Below are positions 7,357-16,331 of a DNA stretch of 64,000 nucleotides, piece after piece. Source of the stretch: Phytoamicus setariae (GTDB lineage: Bacteria; Pseudomonadota; Alphaproteobacteria; Rhizobiales; Rhizobiaceae); the NCBI RefSeq assembly GCF_016722925.1, contig NZ_JAEQNC010000008.1:124001-188000 (forward strand), read 5' to 3'. The notes beneath the pieces were generated by a model. That model had not been told where the DNA came from and did not search any database. It was given only the letters and a program-made list of their open reading frames with translations. Numbering within the stretch: position 1 is the first letter of the stretch; each line of letters starts with the position of its first letter. The translations under genes were made by a program, and so were the position numbers.

Positions 7357-8550
7357 TCATGGAAGCATTCTCATCGCCTCGCCGATCCACTCCAGGTTGG
7401 AGCGGCGAAGGTGACCCCAATTGTAGAAAGCGAACTCCGTGACCCCGCCGTCACGAAGACCGGCGACCGCGTCGAGGAATTCCGCCTTCGTGTTGAGGTC
7501 CGGATGGGCCGGCCGCATGATCGCCCGGATGGCGCTGGTCCCGCGCAGGCGACGCTTGATGTCGAAAAGATCGGACCGGATGCGCGCAGCACTCGGCTCG
7601 TAGAAACAGGCTTCGATGATGCCGGTCGTTTCGGCGAGCGACTTGAGGTCGCTGCCTTCGTACCATGCGCCGCCGGTCGGCCGGGCGACCGATGGAATGA
7701 CCGCGACTTCGGCGTCGGGGCGGACGGCGGCGCGGATTTCCTGAACGAGCGAGGTGACTTCGTTGCTGCGGAAATCCAGGTAACGGCGAAGGTCGCCGTC
7801 CGCTTGCACGTCGGCCAGCCAGAAGGCTTCGGCCATGTCGTCGGGGAAGTCGATGTCGCTGGCGAGATAGGATTGCAGATCCTCGGCGACCTGTGCCCGC
7901 AGCCTTTCGGCATCGATGCCGACTTGCTTGGCACGAGAGATCGCGTGCGGCGAGAAATCCAATCCTAACAGGCAATCCATCCAGCGATTGTGACGGAACA
8001 GCGAGAACTCGTGGTGATAGCCATGCGCATAGGGCGCAAAGCCCGGGCTTTCCATCGAAATGCCGCGAACATTGTAGTTTTCGGTCACGTCGCGCGCGAG
8101 CCCGACAGCATAGGCACGTGCATCGGGATGCGATGGGCTGAGGCTGTAAATGTAGCGGTCGCCGAAGGCGTTCTGGCTGCACATGTCGGGGTTGGCTAGA
8201 CCGAGCCGTGAATTGTGCAGCAGCACCAGCCAGGCATTGGTGGCGACATCCTTGCGCTCGCACAGCTCGCGCAGCACGTCGCGCTGACCGACGATCGGGT
8301 TTACCACCGGCTTCAGGCCGCCATAGCGAGACGGATCGGGCCGAAAATAGACCGTCCCGTCATCGGGGAAATAGACCTTGCCGTTCAGGCCATGCGGTCG
8401 CAGGAATTTCCCGGCGTGATAGGAGGCCGCCATGGTGACGGTCTCCAGTCCAAGGCGCTGGAACTCGTTGACTGCAGCATCGACCCCGGCTTCCGCGAGA
8501 TCCCAGGCATAGGTGTAGAGCGCGCGATAGCGTCCTTTTGCAGAACTCAT
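7357..8550 (-). CDS. Unassigned 397-aa protein, probably TIM-barrel hydrolase-like
   Basis: I do not recognise a characterised family. The protein is soluble, with no signal peptide or membrane segments, and alternates short hydrophobic strands with helices as in a TIM barrel. Acid and histidine clusters at strand ends include GISMESPGF near 170, an ACFYEPSA segment and the C-terminal EFAFYNWGHLRR. The pattern resembles glycoside-hydrolase-like barrels with a glutamate after strand 4. I prefer ATG 8550; an in-frame TTG at 8568 would overlap the preceding stop but lacks a ribosome site. It lies inside the operon between the VOC gene and the SDR, so it probably acts on the same imported substrate. 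A glycosidase or lyase role is a guess. Confidence 0.6.
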   Translation of the reverse strand: MSSAKGRYRALYTYAWDLAEAGVDAAVNEFQRLGLETVTMAASYHAGKFLRPHGLNGKVYFPDDGTVYFRPDPSRYGGLKPVVNPIVGQRDVLRELCERKDVATNAWLVLLHNSRLGLANPDMCSQNAFGDRYIYSLSPSHPDARAYAVGLARDVTENYNVRGISMESPGFAPYAHGYHHEFSLFRHNRWMDCLLGLDFSPHAISRAKQVGIDAERLRAQVAEDLQSYLASDIDFPDDMAEAFWLADVQADGDLRRYLDFRSNEVTSLVQEIRAAVRPDAEVAVIPSVARPTGGAWYEGSDLKSLAETTGIIEACFYEPSAARIRSDLFDIKRRLRGTSAIRAIMRPAHPDLNTKAEFLDAVAGLRDGGVTEFAFYNWGHLRRSNLEWIGEAMRMLP

Positions 8551-8564
8551 GGAATTGTCCGTCC

Positions 8565-8903
8565 TCAATTGTCGAACCAGCCGTCTTTCAGGTAGCGCAT
8601 GTATTCGAAGACGGTGCCGTGCTTGAGCACGAACACGACTTCGAGGAAGTCACCGACAATGAATGGCGGGATGAGAATTTCGTCGACGGAGGCGAGCAAT
8701 GGCTCGATCGCATCGACGCGAAAGGCGACATGCGGATTGTCGCGCACCATCGCAGGCACGGTGCTATCGTCGCGATAGCGTAGGAACTCGATATGTTCGG
8801 GATGATTTCGCGGATTGGTGACCCAGATCTTGCTCTGCTCGACCCAGTCTTCCTGTGGTTGCTTATCTGTTGTGGTAATGCCGACGTGATCGAAGACAAA
8901 CAT
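8565..8903 (-). CDS. Small VOC-fold (glyoxalase-like) protein
   Basis: A 112-aa protein that begins FDHVGITTTD, the typical first strand of the vicinal-oxygen-chelate fold with its metal histidine. It continues with PHVAFRVD (second half-module) and ends with VFEYMRYL, where a glutamate is usually the last metal ligand. At this length it is a single two-module VOC unit that would dimerise. The fold covers lyases, isomerases and dioxygenases, so the chemistry is open. It lies between the ABC transporter substrate-binding gene and the unassigned barrel gene and shares their operon. A long overlapping frame upstream is not translated in my view because the ATG at 8903 fits the fold start. Confidence 0.72.
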   Translation of the reverse strand: MFVFDHVGITTTDKQPQEDWVEQSKIWVTNPRNHPEHIEFLRYRDDSTVPAMVRDNPHVAFRVDAIEPLLASVDEILIPPFIVGDFLEVVFVLKHGTVFEYMRYLKDGWFDN

Positions 8904-8959
8904 GCGCGCCTCGCAATTGGAACAGGCGTGGGGCGGCATGGGCCGCCCCACGGGATGCG

Positions 8960-10081
8960 TCAGAGAATTGTGCGAATGGCTTCGACGTCGACGGTCTCGT
9001 AGTCGCCCGCCAGCTTGTAGCCGTCGGCATCCGCCTTCACCTTGGCATGGTCGAAATCGTTGGCCGGCGCGACGAACTGGTTCGTCACAACGTCCTCGGC
9101 TTTGAACACCTTGCTGACCTGGCCGATTTTGGCGATGGCATCGAAGTAGGTCTGCCAGCTGTCCATCAGGTGGAAGCCCCAGGCATTGCGCCTGTCCCAA
9201 TGCGCGTGCATCAGGCCAAGCTGCTGCATCAACGATTCCGTTGCCACCGCCGGGTTCATCTGCGACGCCAGTCCCGGGAACTGCTCCATGGCGATCTGGG
9301 TGGCTGCGCGCGGGTTCTGCCAAGCGAATTCGAGACCCATCGCCCACCCGCGCAGATATTTCTCGTAAGCGGCCACCTTGGCAGCGTCATCGAGATCGGC
9401 TTTGCGGATGATGAAGGAATTGGCCGGGAATACCGACGTGTTCTTGCCGAGCAGATAGTCGAAATCGAGGCCCTGTCCGCGCCACTGGGCACGCAGGCCT
9501 TCCCATGAGAGCGCGGCATCGGCCTGGCCCTGAGCCAGAGCCTGGCCCCAAGCGCTGACCTCGACATACTTGATCTTGGACAGATCCACGCCGGCTGCGG
9601 CGAGCATCGGATCGGTGATCGACTGCCAGCCGGCCGAGCCGAGCACGATCGTCTTGCCTTCGAGCCCCTTGAGGTCCGCCGGCGCCTTGCCCTTCTGGAA
9701 AGCGAAGTCGAACACGTCGCCTGCCATGATGTGGAAAGCCGAAACCAGGTTCATGCCCTGCTCGAGACCGAGCGAGAGAATGCCCGGCGACGGATAGCCG
9801 AAGTCGGATTGGTTCTGGTCGACCAGCTTGACGGTCGCGGTGCCGTCCTGCGGGCCTGGCTCGATGACCGTTTCGAGATCGCCGAAATAGCCCATTTTCT
9901 TGGCGACCCAGTAGCCGAAGTCGTCGACGACCTCGAGCGTGCCGCGTGGAGAGACCCAGCGCACCGGCGCCGACTGCGCGAAGGCTGGCACCCCGCCGAT
10001 GGCGGTTATTGCGACCCCGGCGCCGGTCAATTGCAAGAACCTGCGGCGGTGCATGGTGGACATGGTATGCAAGTTAGTCAT
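8960..10081 (-). CDS. NitT/TauT-type ABC transporter substrate-binding protein (Tat-exported)
   Basis: A 373-aa periplasmic binding protein of the NMT1/THI5-like group that serves nitrate, taurine, sulfonate and thiamine-precursor transporters. The N-terminus has a twin-arginine signal (RRRFLQLTGAGVA, about residues 12-24) ending near AFAQSA. The mature part shows the usual KKMGYFGDLE and ADLKGLEGKTI segments. A GGGAGGAG ribosome site precedes ATG 10081. The permease and ATPase genes follow upstream on the same strand, completing a three-part importer. The ligand may be an organic nitrogen or sulfur compound, or a pyrimidine-like molecule. The enzymes in the same operon argue for a carbon source carrying hydroxyl groups. 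Confidence 0.82.
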   Translation of the reverse strand: MTNLHTMSTMHRRRFLQLTGAGVAITAIGGVPAFAQSAPVRWVSPRGTLEVVDDFGYWVAKKMGYFGDLETVIEPGPQDGTATVKLVDQNQSDFGYPSPGILSLGLEQGMNLVSAFHIMAGDVFDFAFQKGKAPADLKGLEGKTIVLGSAGWQSITDPMLAAAGVDLSKIKYVEVSAWGQALAQGQADAALSWEGLRAQWRGQGLDFDYLLGKNTSVFPANSFIIRKADLDDAAKVAAYEKYLRGWAMGLEFAWQNPRAATQIAMEQFPGLASQMNPAVATESLMQQLGLMHAHWDRRNAWGFHLMDSWQTYFDAIAKIGQVSKVFKAEDVVTNQFVAPANDFDHAKVKADADGYKLAGDYETVDVEAIRTIL

Positions 10082-10118
10082 GTTCAGCTCCTCCCTAAAA
10101 ATGAATGGGCTCCCTTAA

Positions 10119-10964
10119 TCAGGCGTCCCAGCTAGCCCATCTTTTTCCGACCCAGAAAAAGAAGACGTAAATCGAGATACCGATGGTCGCGAGCAGCGTG
10201 ATCACTGCGAAGAATTGCGGCATGCGGATCATCGATGAATAGTAGTTGAGGCGATTGCCTAGCCCCTCGGCGCCACCGACCATTTCGGCTCCCACGGTTG
10301 TCAGGAGCCCGAAGATGGACCCGACCATCAGGCCAACGATGATCATCGGCATGGCCATTGGGATGCGGATCTTGGTGAAAATCTGGAAGGTCGAGGCGCC
10401 GAAGGAACGCGCAAGCGCGATCTTGGCCAGATCGACACGGCGGAATCCCGTCGCGGAGTTGATCATCACCATCGGCCCGGATGCCAGCGCCACGGCGATA
10501 ATGCGGGGCTCGGAACCAAACCCCAGGCGCAGGATCAGAAGCGGCACCAGAGCCAGCATCGGCGTGGTCACCAAAAGCAGGATGTAAGGTGTGACGATCT
10601 TTTCGATGAAGGGAAATTGCGTGATGATCGCCGCCAACAGGAAGCCGATCGATGCTCCGATCGCAAAACCGACGATCAGCTCATAGAGTGTGACCAACAG
10701 ATGCGGCCAGATGAATTTCCACTCGCTGACCAGGGCGACGGCGATCTGGCTCGGCCTCGGCAGGATGTATTGCGGTACTTCGAACAGGGTGATCAGCAAC
10801 TCCGCGCCGCCGATGATGACGGCCGCAACGAGGATGATGATGAACGTTTCGAATGCGGTGCGACTGCCTCCCGAAGTCAGGGACGAAAGGCCGCCCGACA
10901 GACTGATATCGGCACCCTGCTTGGCGCCAAAAGTCGGGATCTGATCTTGTAGCTGGCTATCCAA
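10119..10964 (-). CDS. ABC transporter permease, NitT/TauT type
   Basis: A 281-aa inner-membrane permease with about six hydrophobic segments. The cytoplasmic EAA-type loop lies near residues 170-200 (LAKIALARSFGASTFQIFTKI), the contact point for the ATPase. The first 35 residues are polar and cytoplasmic. The predicted start is TTG at 10964, preceded by AGAGAGAAGAAG; no ATG occurs before the first membrane helix, so this unusual start is likely real. The gene sits between the ATPase and substrate-binding protein genes of the same importer. Confidence 0.82.
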   Translation of the reverse strand: MDSQLQDQIPTFGAKQGADISLSGGLSSLTSGGSRTAFETFIIILVAAVIIGGAELLITLFEVPQYILPRPSQIAVALVSEWKFIWPHLLVTLYELIVGFAIGASIGFLLAAIITQFPFIEKIVTPYILLLVTTPMLALVPLLILRLGFGSEPRIIAVALASGPMVMINSATGFRRVDLAKIALARSFGASTFQIFTKIRIPMAMPMIIVGLMVGSIFGLLTTVGAEMVGGAEGLGNRLNYYSSMIRMPQFFAVITLLATIGISIYVFFFWVGKRWASWDA

Positions 10965-10993
10965 TGTCTTCTTCTCTCTTCAACTCGCAGCCA

Positions 10994-11791
10994 TCAGGCC
11001 TTGCGGTGGTCGATCATGGCCTTGATGTCGTTGACGCGGGCGATGAATTCCGGCGTCGACTGAATCGAGACGGGGCGCGGGCGCGGGAAATCGACGTCGA
11101 CGATTTCCTGGATCCGGCCCGGCCGCGCGGACATCACGACGATCCGGTCGGCCAGAAACAGCGCTTCGGCGATCGAATGCGTGATGAAGATGATGGTCTT
11201 GCCCGTCTCCATCCAGATTTCCTGGATCAGCAGGTTCATTTCATCGCGGGTGAACGCGTCGAGGGCGCCGAAAGGCTCGTCCATCAACAATACGGACGGA
11301 TTGACTGCGAGGCTGCGCACGATCGACGCGCGCTGCTGCATGCCGCCCGACAGTTCGCGGGGAAACTTGTGCTCGAATCCGGCGAGCCCGACCCGCTGGA
11401 GGAGTTTCGCAATGCGCGCCTTGTCCGGCCGGGTCCGCTTCAGTTCGAATGGCAGGGCGATGTTGTTCTCGAGATTGCGCCAGGGCAGGAGATTTGCCTC
11501 CTGGAAGATCATGGCGATCTCGGGATGCGGCTTCTCGATCTTGTCCGAGCCGAGCCGGATTTCGCCGTTGGAAAGGCTGTGCAGGCCGGCCATGGACCAG
11601 AGCAAAGTCGATTTTCCGCAACCCGAAGGACCAAGAATGCAGAGGAATTCGCCCTCGCGCACCTGTAGCGAAACACGATCGAGCGCATGAACCGTGCCGC
11701 TGCGCGTGGCGTAGTGTTTTGACGCACTGGATACAGTCATCTTCGTCCCCGCAGCAGAGCTGCGCGGCTCGTATGTAGTCGAAGCGTTCAT
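10994..11791 (-). CDS. ABC transporter ATP-binding protein, NitT/TauT type
   Basis: A 265-aa ATPase that energises the importer encoded downstream. Walker A reads GPSGCGKST, the Q-loop is FQEANLLPW, the signature is LSGGMQQR, and Walker B is VLLMDEPFGALD, followed by the switch histidine in FITHS. This sequence set is typical of the TauB/SsuB/NrtD class. I chose ATG 11791 because GGGAGGAGG precedes it directly; an upstream ATG at 11812 overlaps that ribosome site. It is the first gene of the leftward operon, transcribed divergently from the RpiR regulator across a 377-base region rich in palindromes. Confidence 0.87.
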   Translation of the reverse strand: MNASTTYEPRSSAAGTKMTVSSASKHYATRSGTVHALDRVSLQVREGEFLCILGPSGCGKSTLLWSMAGLHSLSNGEIRLGSDKIEKPHPEIAMIFQEANLLPWRNLENNIALPFELKRTRPDKARIAKLLQRVGLAGFEHKFPRELSGGMQQRASIVRSLAVNPSVLLMDEPFGALDAFTRDEMNLLIQEIWMETGKTIIFITHSIAEALFLADRIVVMSARPGRIQEIVDVDFPRPRPVSIQSTPEFIARVNDIKAMIDHRKA

Positions 11792-12168
11792 GCGCCTCCT
11801 CCCAAAGTTCACATGCTGACCGGCTGTCCGGTTCCCTCTATTTCTGAAATTATGTTACATATCTCAGGAATTGCAAGCGCTATTTTTTGTGGGGTCTTCA
11901 AAAGTTTTTGAAAGTAAATTTCACATTATAAATGTGTAAAAACATATAGATAACCTCATAGAGATGGAGGATTTGCCTTCAATTGCACTGTCCGACGCGA
12001 GAAATTTCTCATGAAATCCCCTCTTGAAGATGCGCATAAAACATGTAATTTTGTTTCTAGATAAAGGAAGCAAAGCTCGTATCTCATGCGAGCGCAGCTG
12101 GGGAGAAACGTCAGGATGGTCAACGAATTTGCGGGCGCACCCGTCCCTCGCAAGCGTCGTGCGCAGTC
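11792..12168. promoter_or_regulatory. Divergent intergenic region with candidate RpiR operators
   Basis: This AT-rich region separates the transporter operon (left) from the RpiR regulator operon (right). It contains several palindromes built from the same half-site. ATTTCTGAAAT lies at 11840-11850, TGAAAGTAAATTTCA at 11909-11923 (arms TGAAA/TTTCA around five bases), and the perfect 12-mer GAGAAATTTCTC at 11999-12010. It also carries AAAACATATAGATA at 11939-11952, repeated exactly at 3369-3382. RpiR proteins bind palindromes with GAAA/TTTC-like arms as dimers of dimers, so these are good operator candidates for the adjacent gene product. The assignment is inference; no transcription start is visible with certainty. 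Confidence 0.5.
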
Positions 12169-13104
12169 ATGAGCAAGTCCGACAAATCGACGCCGTCGGT
12201 GGCTATCGATGTCGTTTCGCGTATTCAGCGGGCGGAACCCAATCTCAGTGCCGCCGAGCGCCGGGTTGCCGAAGCCGTGCAGGCCGACATGGAAGCTGCG
12301 ACGCTGATGACGATCGCCGAACTGGCGGAGCGAGCCGGCGTAAGCCAGCCTTCGGTGACGCGATTTTGCCGCTCGATCGGCTGCTCGTCGTTCAATGAGT
12401 TCAAGATCAGCCTTGCCACGACGCTCACCGTGGCCGCGGTCTATCTGCGCAGCGACCGGGTGTTTCGCGACGATACCGGCCAGCTGGCGCAGATGGTGAT
12501 GATGCGAGCGGCCAATACCGTGCGCGACAGCCTGGATCGCCTTGACACCAAGGCGGTCGAGCAGGCGATGGAAATTCTCTCATCCGCCCGCAGGATCGAC
12601 ATCTATGGACAGGGCGGCGGCTCCGCGAGCCTGGCCGACGACGCGCGGCTGCGTCTTTTCAGGCTCGGCATTCCCACGATTTCCTACGCCGACGGACATC
12701 AGCAACGCATGTCGGCTGCAACGCTGCAGCCCGAAGATGCCGTGATCGCCATTTCCAACAGCGGCCGTTCGAAGTCGGTCGTCCAGGCGGTCGAGATCGC
12801 CGGCAATTTCGGTGCAAGGACCATAGCGCTGACACGGCCGAACACACCGCTTGCAAAGGTGGCGCAGGTCGTTATCCCGATCGAGGTCTCCGAGGACGAC
12901 AACGTGCTTTTGCCGACGCCGTCCCGCTACGCCTTCATGGCGGTCATCGACACGATCGCGGCCGGTGTTGCGGCGCGGCTTGGCCAGCGTAGCCTCGAGG
13001 CCTTGCGGCGTGTTCGCTACACCGTCGCCAGCATCGGCATCGCAATACCGACGCCGACCACGGATCCTACGCCGCTGATGAAAAACTCCAAACCACAAGA
13101 GTGA
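12169..13104 (+). CDS. RpiR/MurR-family transcriptional regulator
   Basis: A 311-aa regulator with two parts. An N-terminal RpiR-type helix-turn-helix (about residues 20-90) contains the recognition segment AGVSQPSVTRFCRSIG. A C-terminal SIS sugar-isomerase domain (about 125-265) contains ISNSGRSKSVVQAVEIA, the phosphosugar-binding loop. RpiR proteins respond to phosphorylated sugars or amino sugars and control their catabolism. It is divergent from the ABC operon and leads the D-aminoacylase operon, so it most likely controls both. The phosphate-sensing domain fits the kinases encoded near 1.5-3.3 kb. The ATG at 12169 follows a weak ribosome site. Confidence 0.88.
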   Translation: MSKSDKSTPSVAIDVVSRIQRAEPNLSAAERRVAEAVQADMEAATLMTIAELAERAGVSQPSVTRFCRSIGCSSFNEFKISLATTLTVAAVYLRSDRVFRDDTGQLAQMVMMRAANTVRDSLDRLDTKAVEQAMEILSSARRIDIYGQGGGSASLADDARLRLFRLGIPTISYADGHQQRMSAATLQPEDAVIAISNSGRSKSVVQAVEIAGNFGARTIALTRPNTPLAKVAQVVIPIEVSEDDNVLLPTPSRYAFMAVIDTIAAGVAARLGQRSLEALRRVRYTVASIGIAIPTPTTDPTPLMKNSKPQE

Positions 13105-13108
13105 CCTG

Positions 13109-14608
13109 ATGACGGGTGAGCCAAACACAAAGGTCCCGGGATATGACCGGGTTTTTAGAAACGCGCTGATCTTCGACGGCAGCGGCCGTGCTTCCTTCCT
13201 TGGGGAGGTGGCAATCAAGGGCGAGCGGATCGCGATGGTCGGGTCAGCGGGCTCGATTCCAGCGGGTTCGGGTGCTGTGGAAGAAGACCTCGGGGGACTG
13301 GCGCTCGCGCCCGGCTTCATCGATTCCCACACCCATGACGACCGCCTGGTGCTCGACCAGCCCGATATGCTGCCGAAGATCAGCCAGGGCGTCACCACGG
13401 TCGTCGTTGGCAATTGCGGCATCTCGCTTGCGCCGGTCATCTTCGGCGACAAGGATCCTCCGCCGCCGATGACTTTGTTGGGCGGCTCGCAGGCCTATGA
13501 GTTTGCGAATTTCGCGGCCTATGCAAGTCGGGTCAACAGCACGCGGCCGGCGGTCAATGTCGCCGCCCTGGTTGGCCATTCCGCGCTGCGTCTTGCGACG
13601 ATGAAGGATATAGAGAAGCGGGCAAGCGACAGCGAGATCGCCGCAATGTGCTCCTTGGCCGACGAGGCGATGGACAATGGGGCAACCGGAATGTCCACCG
13701 GGCTGTTCTACCCGACCAATTCCGCTGCCGACATCAATGAGGTGGTGCCGATCGCCGCGCGTTTCGCCCGCAGGGGCGGCGTCTATGCGACGCATATGCG
13801 GGATGAATTCGACGATATTCTCAACAGCATCGACGAGACGCTGGAGACGGCCGGCAAGGCCGACATACCTCTGGTGATTTCGCACCACAAATGCGCGGGC
13901 GTGAACAATTGGGGCCGCACCAAACAAACCCTGCCGAAGATCGAAGGCGCCTCGGAGCATCAATGCGTCAACCTCGACGCCTATCCCTATTCGGCCGGCT
14001 CGACCTATTTGCGGGCGGAACTGGTCACCGACACCTATCCGATCCATATTGCCTGGTCGCAGCCCTATCCGGAGATGCAGGGGCGTGCGTTGACCGACAT
14101 CGCCACGGAATGGGGTGTCGACATTCACGAGACGGCACGCCGGCTGCAGCCGGCCGGGGCGATCTATTTCCAGATGGACGAGGCCGATGTCCGGCGTGTG
14201 CTGTCCTCACGCCTGACCATGATCGGATCCGACGGGCTGCCGCATGATGCCCATCCCCATCCGCGCTTGTGGGGCACGTTCCCGCGCGTGATCGGCCACT
14301 ATGCGCGCGACGAAGGATTGTTTTCCATCGAAACCGCGATCCACAAGATGACGGGCCTGACGGCGAGCGTCTTCCGGCTGCGAGACCGTGGCGAAATCCG
14401 TGCCGGCGCGTTCGCAGACCTGGTCGTCTTCGATCCGGCCCGGATTATCGACAAGGCCACCTATGACGAGCCCCTGCAATATTCCGACGGCATTGTTTCC
14501 GTCTTCGTGAACGGAGTAAGGTCCTATGTCTCCGGTGCCGGCGTTCTGGAAAGGGCCGGGCGGCTGGTGGGGGGCAATTCCGACAAACTTCACCACGGTT
14601 TTGAATGA
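13109..14608 (+). CDS. D-aminoacylase-like amidohydrolase (N-acyl-D-amino-acid deacylase family)
   Basis: A 499-aa metal-dependent hydrolase of the D-aminoacylase/dihydroorotase-like superfamily. The metal motif H-x-H appears as SHTHDD (H74, H76). GNCGISL (about C103) carries the cysteine typical of N-acyl-D-amino-acid deacylases. ISHHKCAG (about 256) and IGSDGLPHD near 374 supply the further histidine and catalytic aspartate. These enzymes release D-amino acids from N-acyl, N-formyl or N-carbamoyl forms. The gene lies four bases after the RpiR gene and overlaps the PLP-enzyme gene downstream by ATGA. Hydrolysis to a D-amino acid followed by PLP-dependent breakdown would be a coherent two-step route. 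Confidence 0.82.
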   Translation: MTGEPNTKVPGYDRVFRNALIFDGSGRASFLGEVAIKGERIAMVGSAGSIPAGSGAVEEDLGGLALAPGFIDSHTHDDRLVLDQPDMLPKISQGVTTVVVGNCGISLAPVIFGDKDPPPPMTLLGGSQAYEFANFAAYASRVNSTRPAVNVAALVGHSALRLATMKDIEKRASDSEIAAMCSLADEAMDNGATGMSTGLFYPTNSAADINEVVPIAARFARRGGVYATHMRDEFDDILNSIDETLETAGKADIPLVISHHKCAGVNNWGRTKQTLPKIEGASEHQCVNLDAYPYSAGSTYLRAELVTDTYPIHIAWSQPYPEMQGRALTDIATEWGVDIHETARRLQPAGAIYFQMDEADVRRVLSSRLTMIGSDGLPHDAHPHPRLWGTFPRVIGHYARDEGLFSIETAIHKMTGLTASVFRLRDRGEIRAGAFADLVVFDPARIIDKATYDEPLQYSDGIVSVFVNGVRSYVSGAGVLERAGRLVGGNSDKLHHGFE

Positions 14609-15906
14609 TGGACACGCAGCGTATTTCCGAAATTACCACCAGTCCCTTCGAGAAGGGGCTTCCCGCGGGCTGGGAATCCATGGCCGTTGCCGATATCGGC
14701 AAACAGGGGCTGTCGCTGTTCGACGAGACCCTGCCGATGCCATGTGCGGTCCTCAGGCAATCCGCGCTCGAACACAACAGCCAGTGGATGCGCTCATTTC
14801 TGGCGGCGAGCGGCGCTTCGATCGCGCCGCACGGCAAAACGACGCTGAGCCCGCAGCTCTTTCGTCGCCAGCTCGACGATGGCGCCTGGGGCATCACCTT
14901 GTCCAATATCCACCAGGTGAAGATGGCGCGCCATTTCGGCGTCGACCGGATCGTGTTTGCCAACCAGCTCGTCGGCAAGGCGGGCATGGACTACGTGCTC
15001 GACGAGATCGCGGCCAATCCGGCGGTCGATTTCTATTGCCTGGTCGACAGCGTCGAAAATGTCGAGGCGCTTGCCGCCGCAGCGCGTCGGCGCAAGGCCG
15101 GCCGGCCACTGCAGGTGCTGATCGAGGGCGGAGTGGTCAACCGTCGCACGGGCTGCAGGACGCTTGAAGACGCCATGCGGGTGGCGCGTGCGGTGGCGGC
15201 TCACAAACCCTATCTCAGCCTGCGCGGCGTCGAAGGCTTTGAGGGAGTTATCTCAAGTCCGGACCCGGAGGAGGCCGCGGCGTCGATTCGTCGGTTTCTG
15301 GCATTTCTCGTCGATATCGCGCTGGCTTGCGAGCAGGAAGGCCTGCTGGCGGATGAGGAAATCATCCTGAGCGCCGGAGGGTCGGCCTATTTCGACCTGG
15401 TTGCGGGTACGTTCGGATCGGCGGGCCTTCAGCGTTCATTCCGCGTCGTTATCCGTTCCGGTTGTTACCTGACCCACGATTCGAACATGTACCGCAAGCT
15501 CGCAGACCAACTCATGCAAAGGTCCGAGGTCGCAAAGTCGCTCCGCGAACCGCTGCGGCCGGCGCTCGAAGTCTGGAGCTACGTGCAATCGCGACCGGAG
15601 CCGAGCCTTGCAATCGTCACGCTCGGCAAACGCGACGCCACCCACGACGCAGGCCTACCGGTTCCTTTCGCCTGGCTGCGGCCGGGCGCAAAACTGCCGG
15701 CTACTCCGATTGGCGAAGGCTATGAAGCGATCGAGATGAACGACCAGCATCTCTTCCTTCGGGTGCCTGTCGATACACCTCTCGCCATAGGCGATTTCAT
15801 CGGCTTCGGGATTTCCCATCCCTGCCTGACGTTTGACAAATGGCGCGTCATTTCTGTCGTCGACGATGACTACAAGGTCGTTTCGGCGATTTCGACCTGC
15901 TTCTAA
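14605..15906 (+). CDS. PLP-dependent D-amino-acid enzyme (D-threonine-aldolase / D-serine-deaminase-like, fold III)
   Basis: A 433-aa fold-type III PLP enzyme. The N-terminal alanine-racemase-like barrel has the Schiff-base lysine in APHGKTT (K78). The C-terminal domain resembles DSD1/D-threonine aldolase, with a metal-binding H/C pair expected in the last 60 residues (GFGISHPCLTFDKW). Relatives deaminate D-serine or cleave D-3-hydroxy amino acids. The start codon overlaps the upstream stop in an ATGA junction, so translation is coupled to the D-aminoacylase. A RidA gene follows, which would remove the reactive enamine/imine formed by PLP dehydration. This favours deamination over aldol cleavage. 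Confidence 0.8.
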   Translation: MMDTQRISEITTSPFEKGLPAGWESMAVADIGKQGLSLFDETLPMPCAVLRQSALEHNSQWMRSFLAASGASIAPHGKTTLSPQLFRRQLDDGAWGITLSNIHQVKMARHFGVDRIVFANQLVGKAGMDYVLDEIAANPAVDFYCLVDSVENVEALAAAARRRKAGRPLQVLIEGGVVNRRTGCRTLEDAMRVARAVAAHKPYLSLRGVEGFEGVISSPDPEEAAASIRRFLAFLVDIALACEQEGLLADEEIILSAGGSAYFDLVAGTFGSAGLQRSFRVVIRSGCYLTHDSNMYRKLADQLMQRSEVAKSLREPLRPALEVWSYVQSRPEPSLAIVTLGKRDATHDAGLPVPFAWLRPGAKLPATPIGEGYEAIEMNDQHLFLRVPVDTPLAIGDFIGFGISHPCLTFDKWRVISVVDDDYKVVSAISTCF

Positions 15907-15921
15907 CTGGGGGATTGTTTC

Positions 15922-16299
15922 GTGAAAAAGAGTTTTGGCGGCCTGGGCGCAGGCGCGCTTCCGTTCTCGCAGGCCTATCGCGCCGGCGATTTCGTCTTCG
16001 TCTCCGGCCAGGTCGCATTCGGTCCGGACGGCAAAATCGTGCCAGGCGGCATCGAGGCGGAAACGCGCCAGACCATGGCCAATATCCAGGACAGGCTGGC
16101 GGCCGCCGGCTGCTCTCTCGCCGATGTGGTGAAAACCACGGTATGGCTGGCCAATCGCGATGATTTTCCGGCCTTCAACAAGGTCTATGGCAGCTATTTC
16201 CCAGACAATCCGCCGAGCCGCTCGACGGTTGAATCGAGGCTGATGATAGATGCCGCGATCGAGATCGAGGCCATCGCCTACCGACCGCTTGCCAACTGA
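15922..16299 (+). CDS. RidA/YjgF-family enamine/imine deaminase
   Basis: A 125-aa Rid protein with the family pattern GDFVFVSGQ near 26-34, GGIEAETRQTMANI and VVKTTVWL. The C-terminal part shows PPSRSTVES, where the arginine that binds the carboxylate of 2-iminoacids is R99-like, and ends with IEIEAIAY. RidA hydrolyses 2-aminoacrylate and other imines released by PLP dehydratases, protecting the cell and completing deamination to a 2-keto acid. The start is GTG with GGGGA eight to nine bases upstream. Its position right after the PLP-enzyme gene supports a joint function. Confidence 0.87.
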   Translation: MKKSFGGLGAGALPFSQAYRAGDFVFVSGQVAFGPDGKIVPGGIEAETRQTMANIQDRLAAAGCSLADVVKTTVWLANRDDFPAFNKVYGSYFPDNPPSRSTVESRLMIDAAIEIEAIAYRPLAN

Positions 16300-16331
16300 C
16301 TTTCTTGCGACCGCACATTGGGATTAATTTC

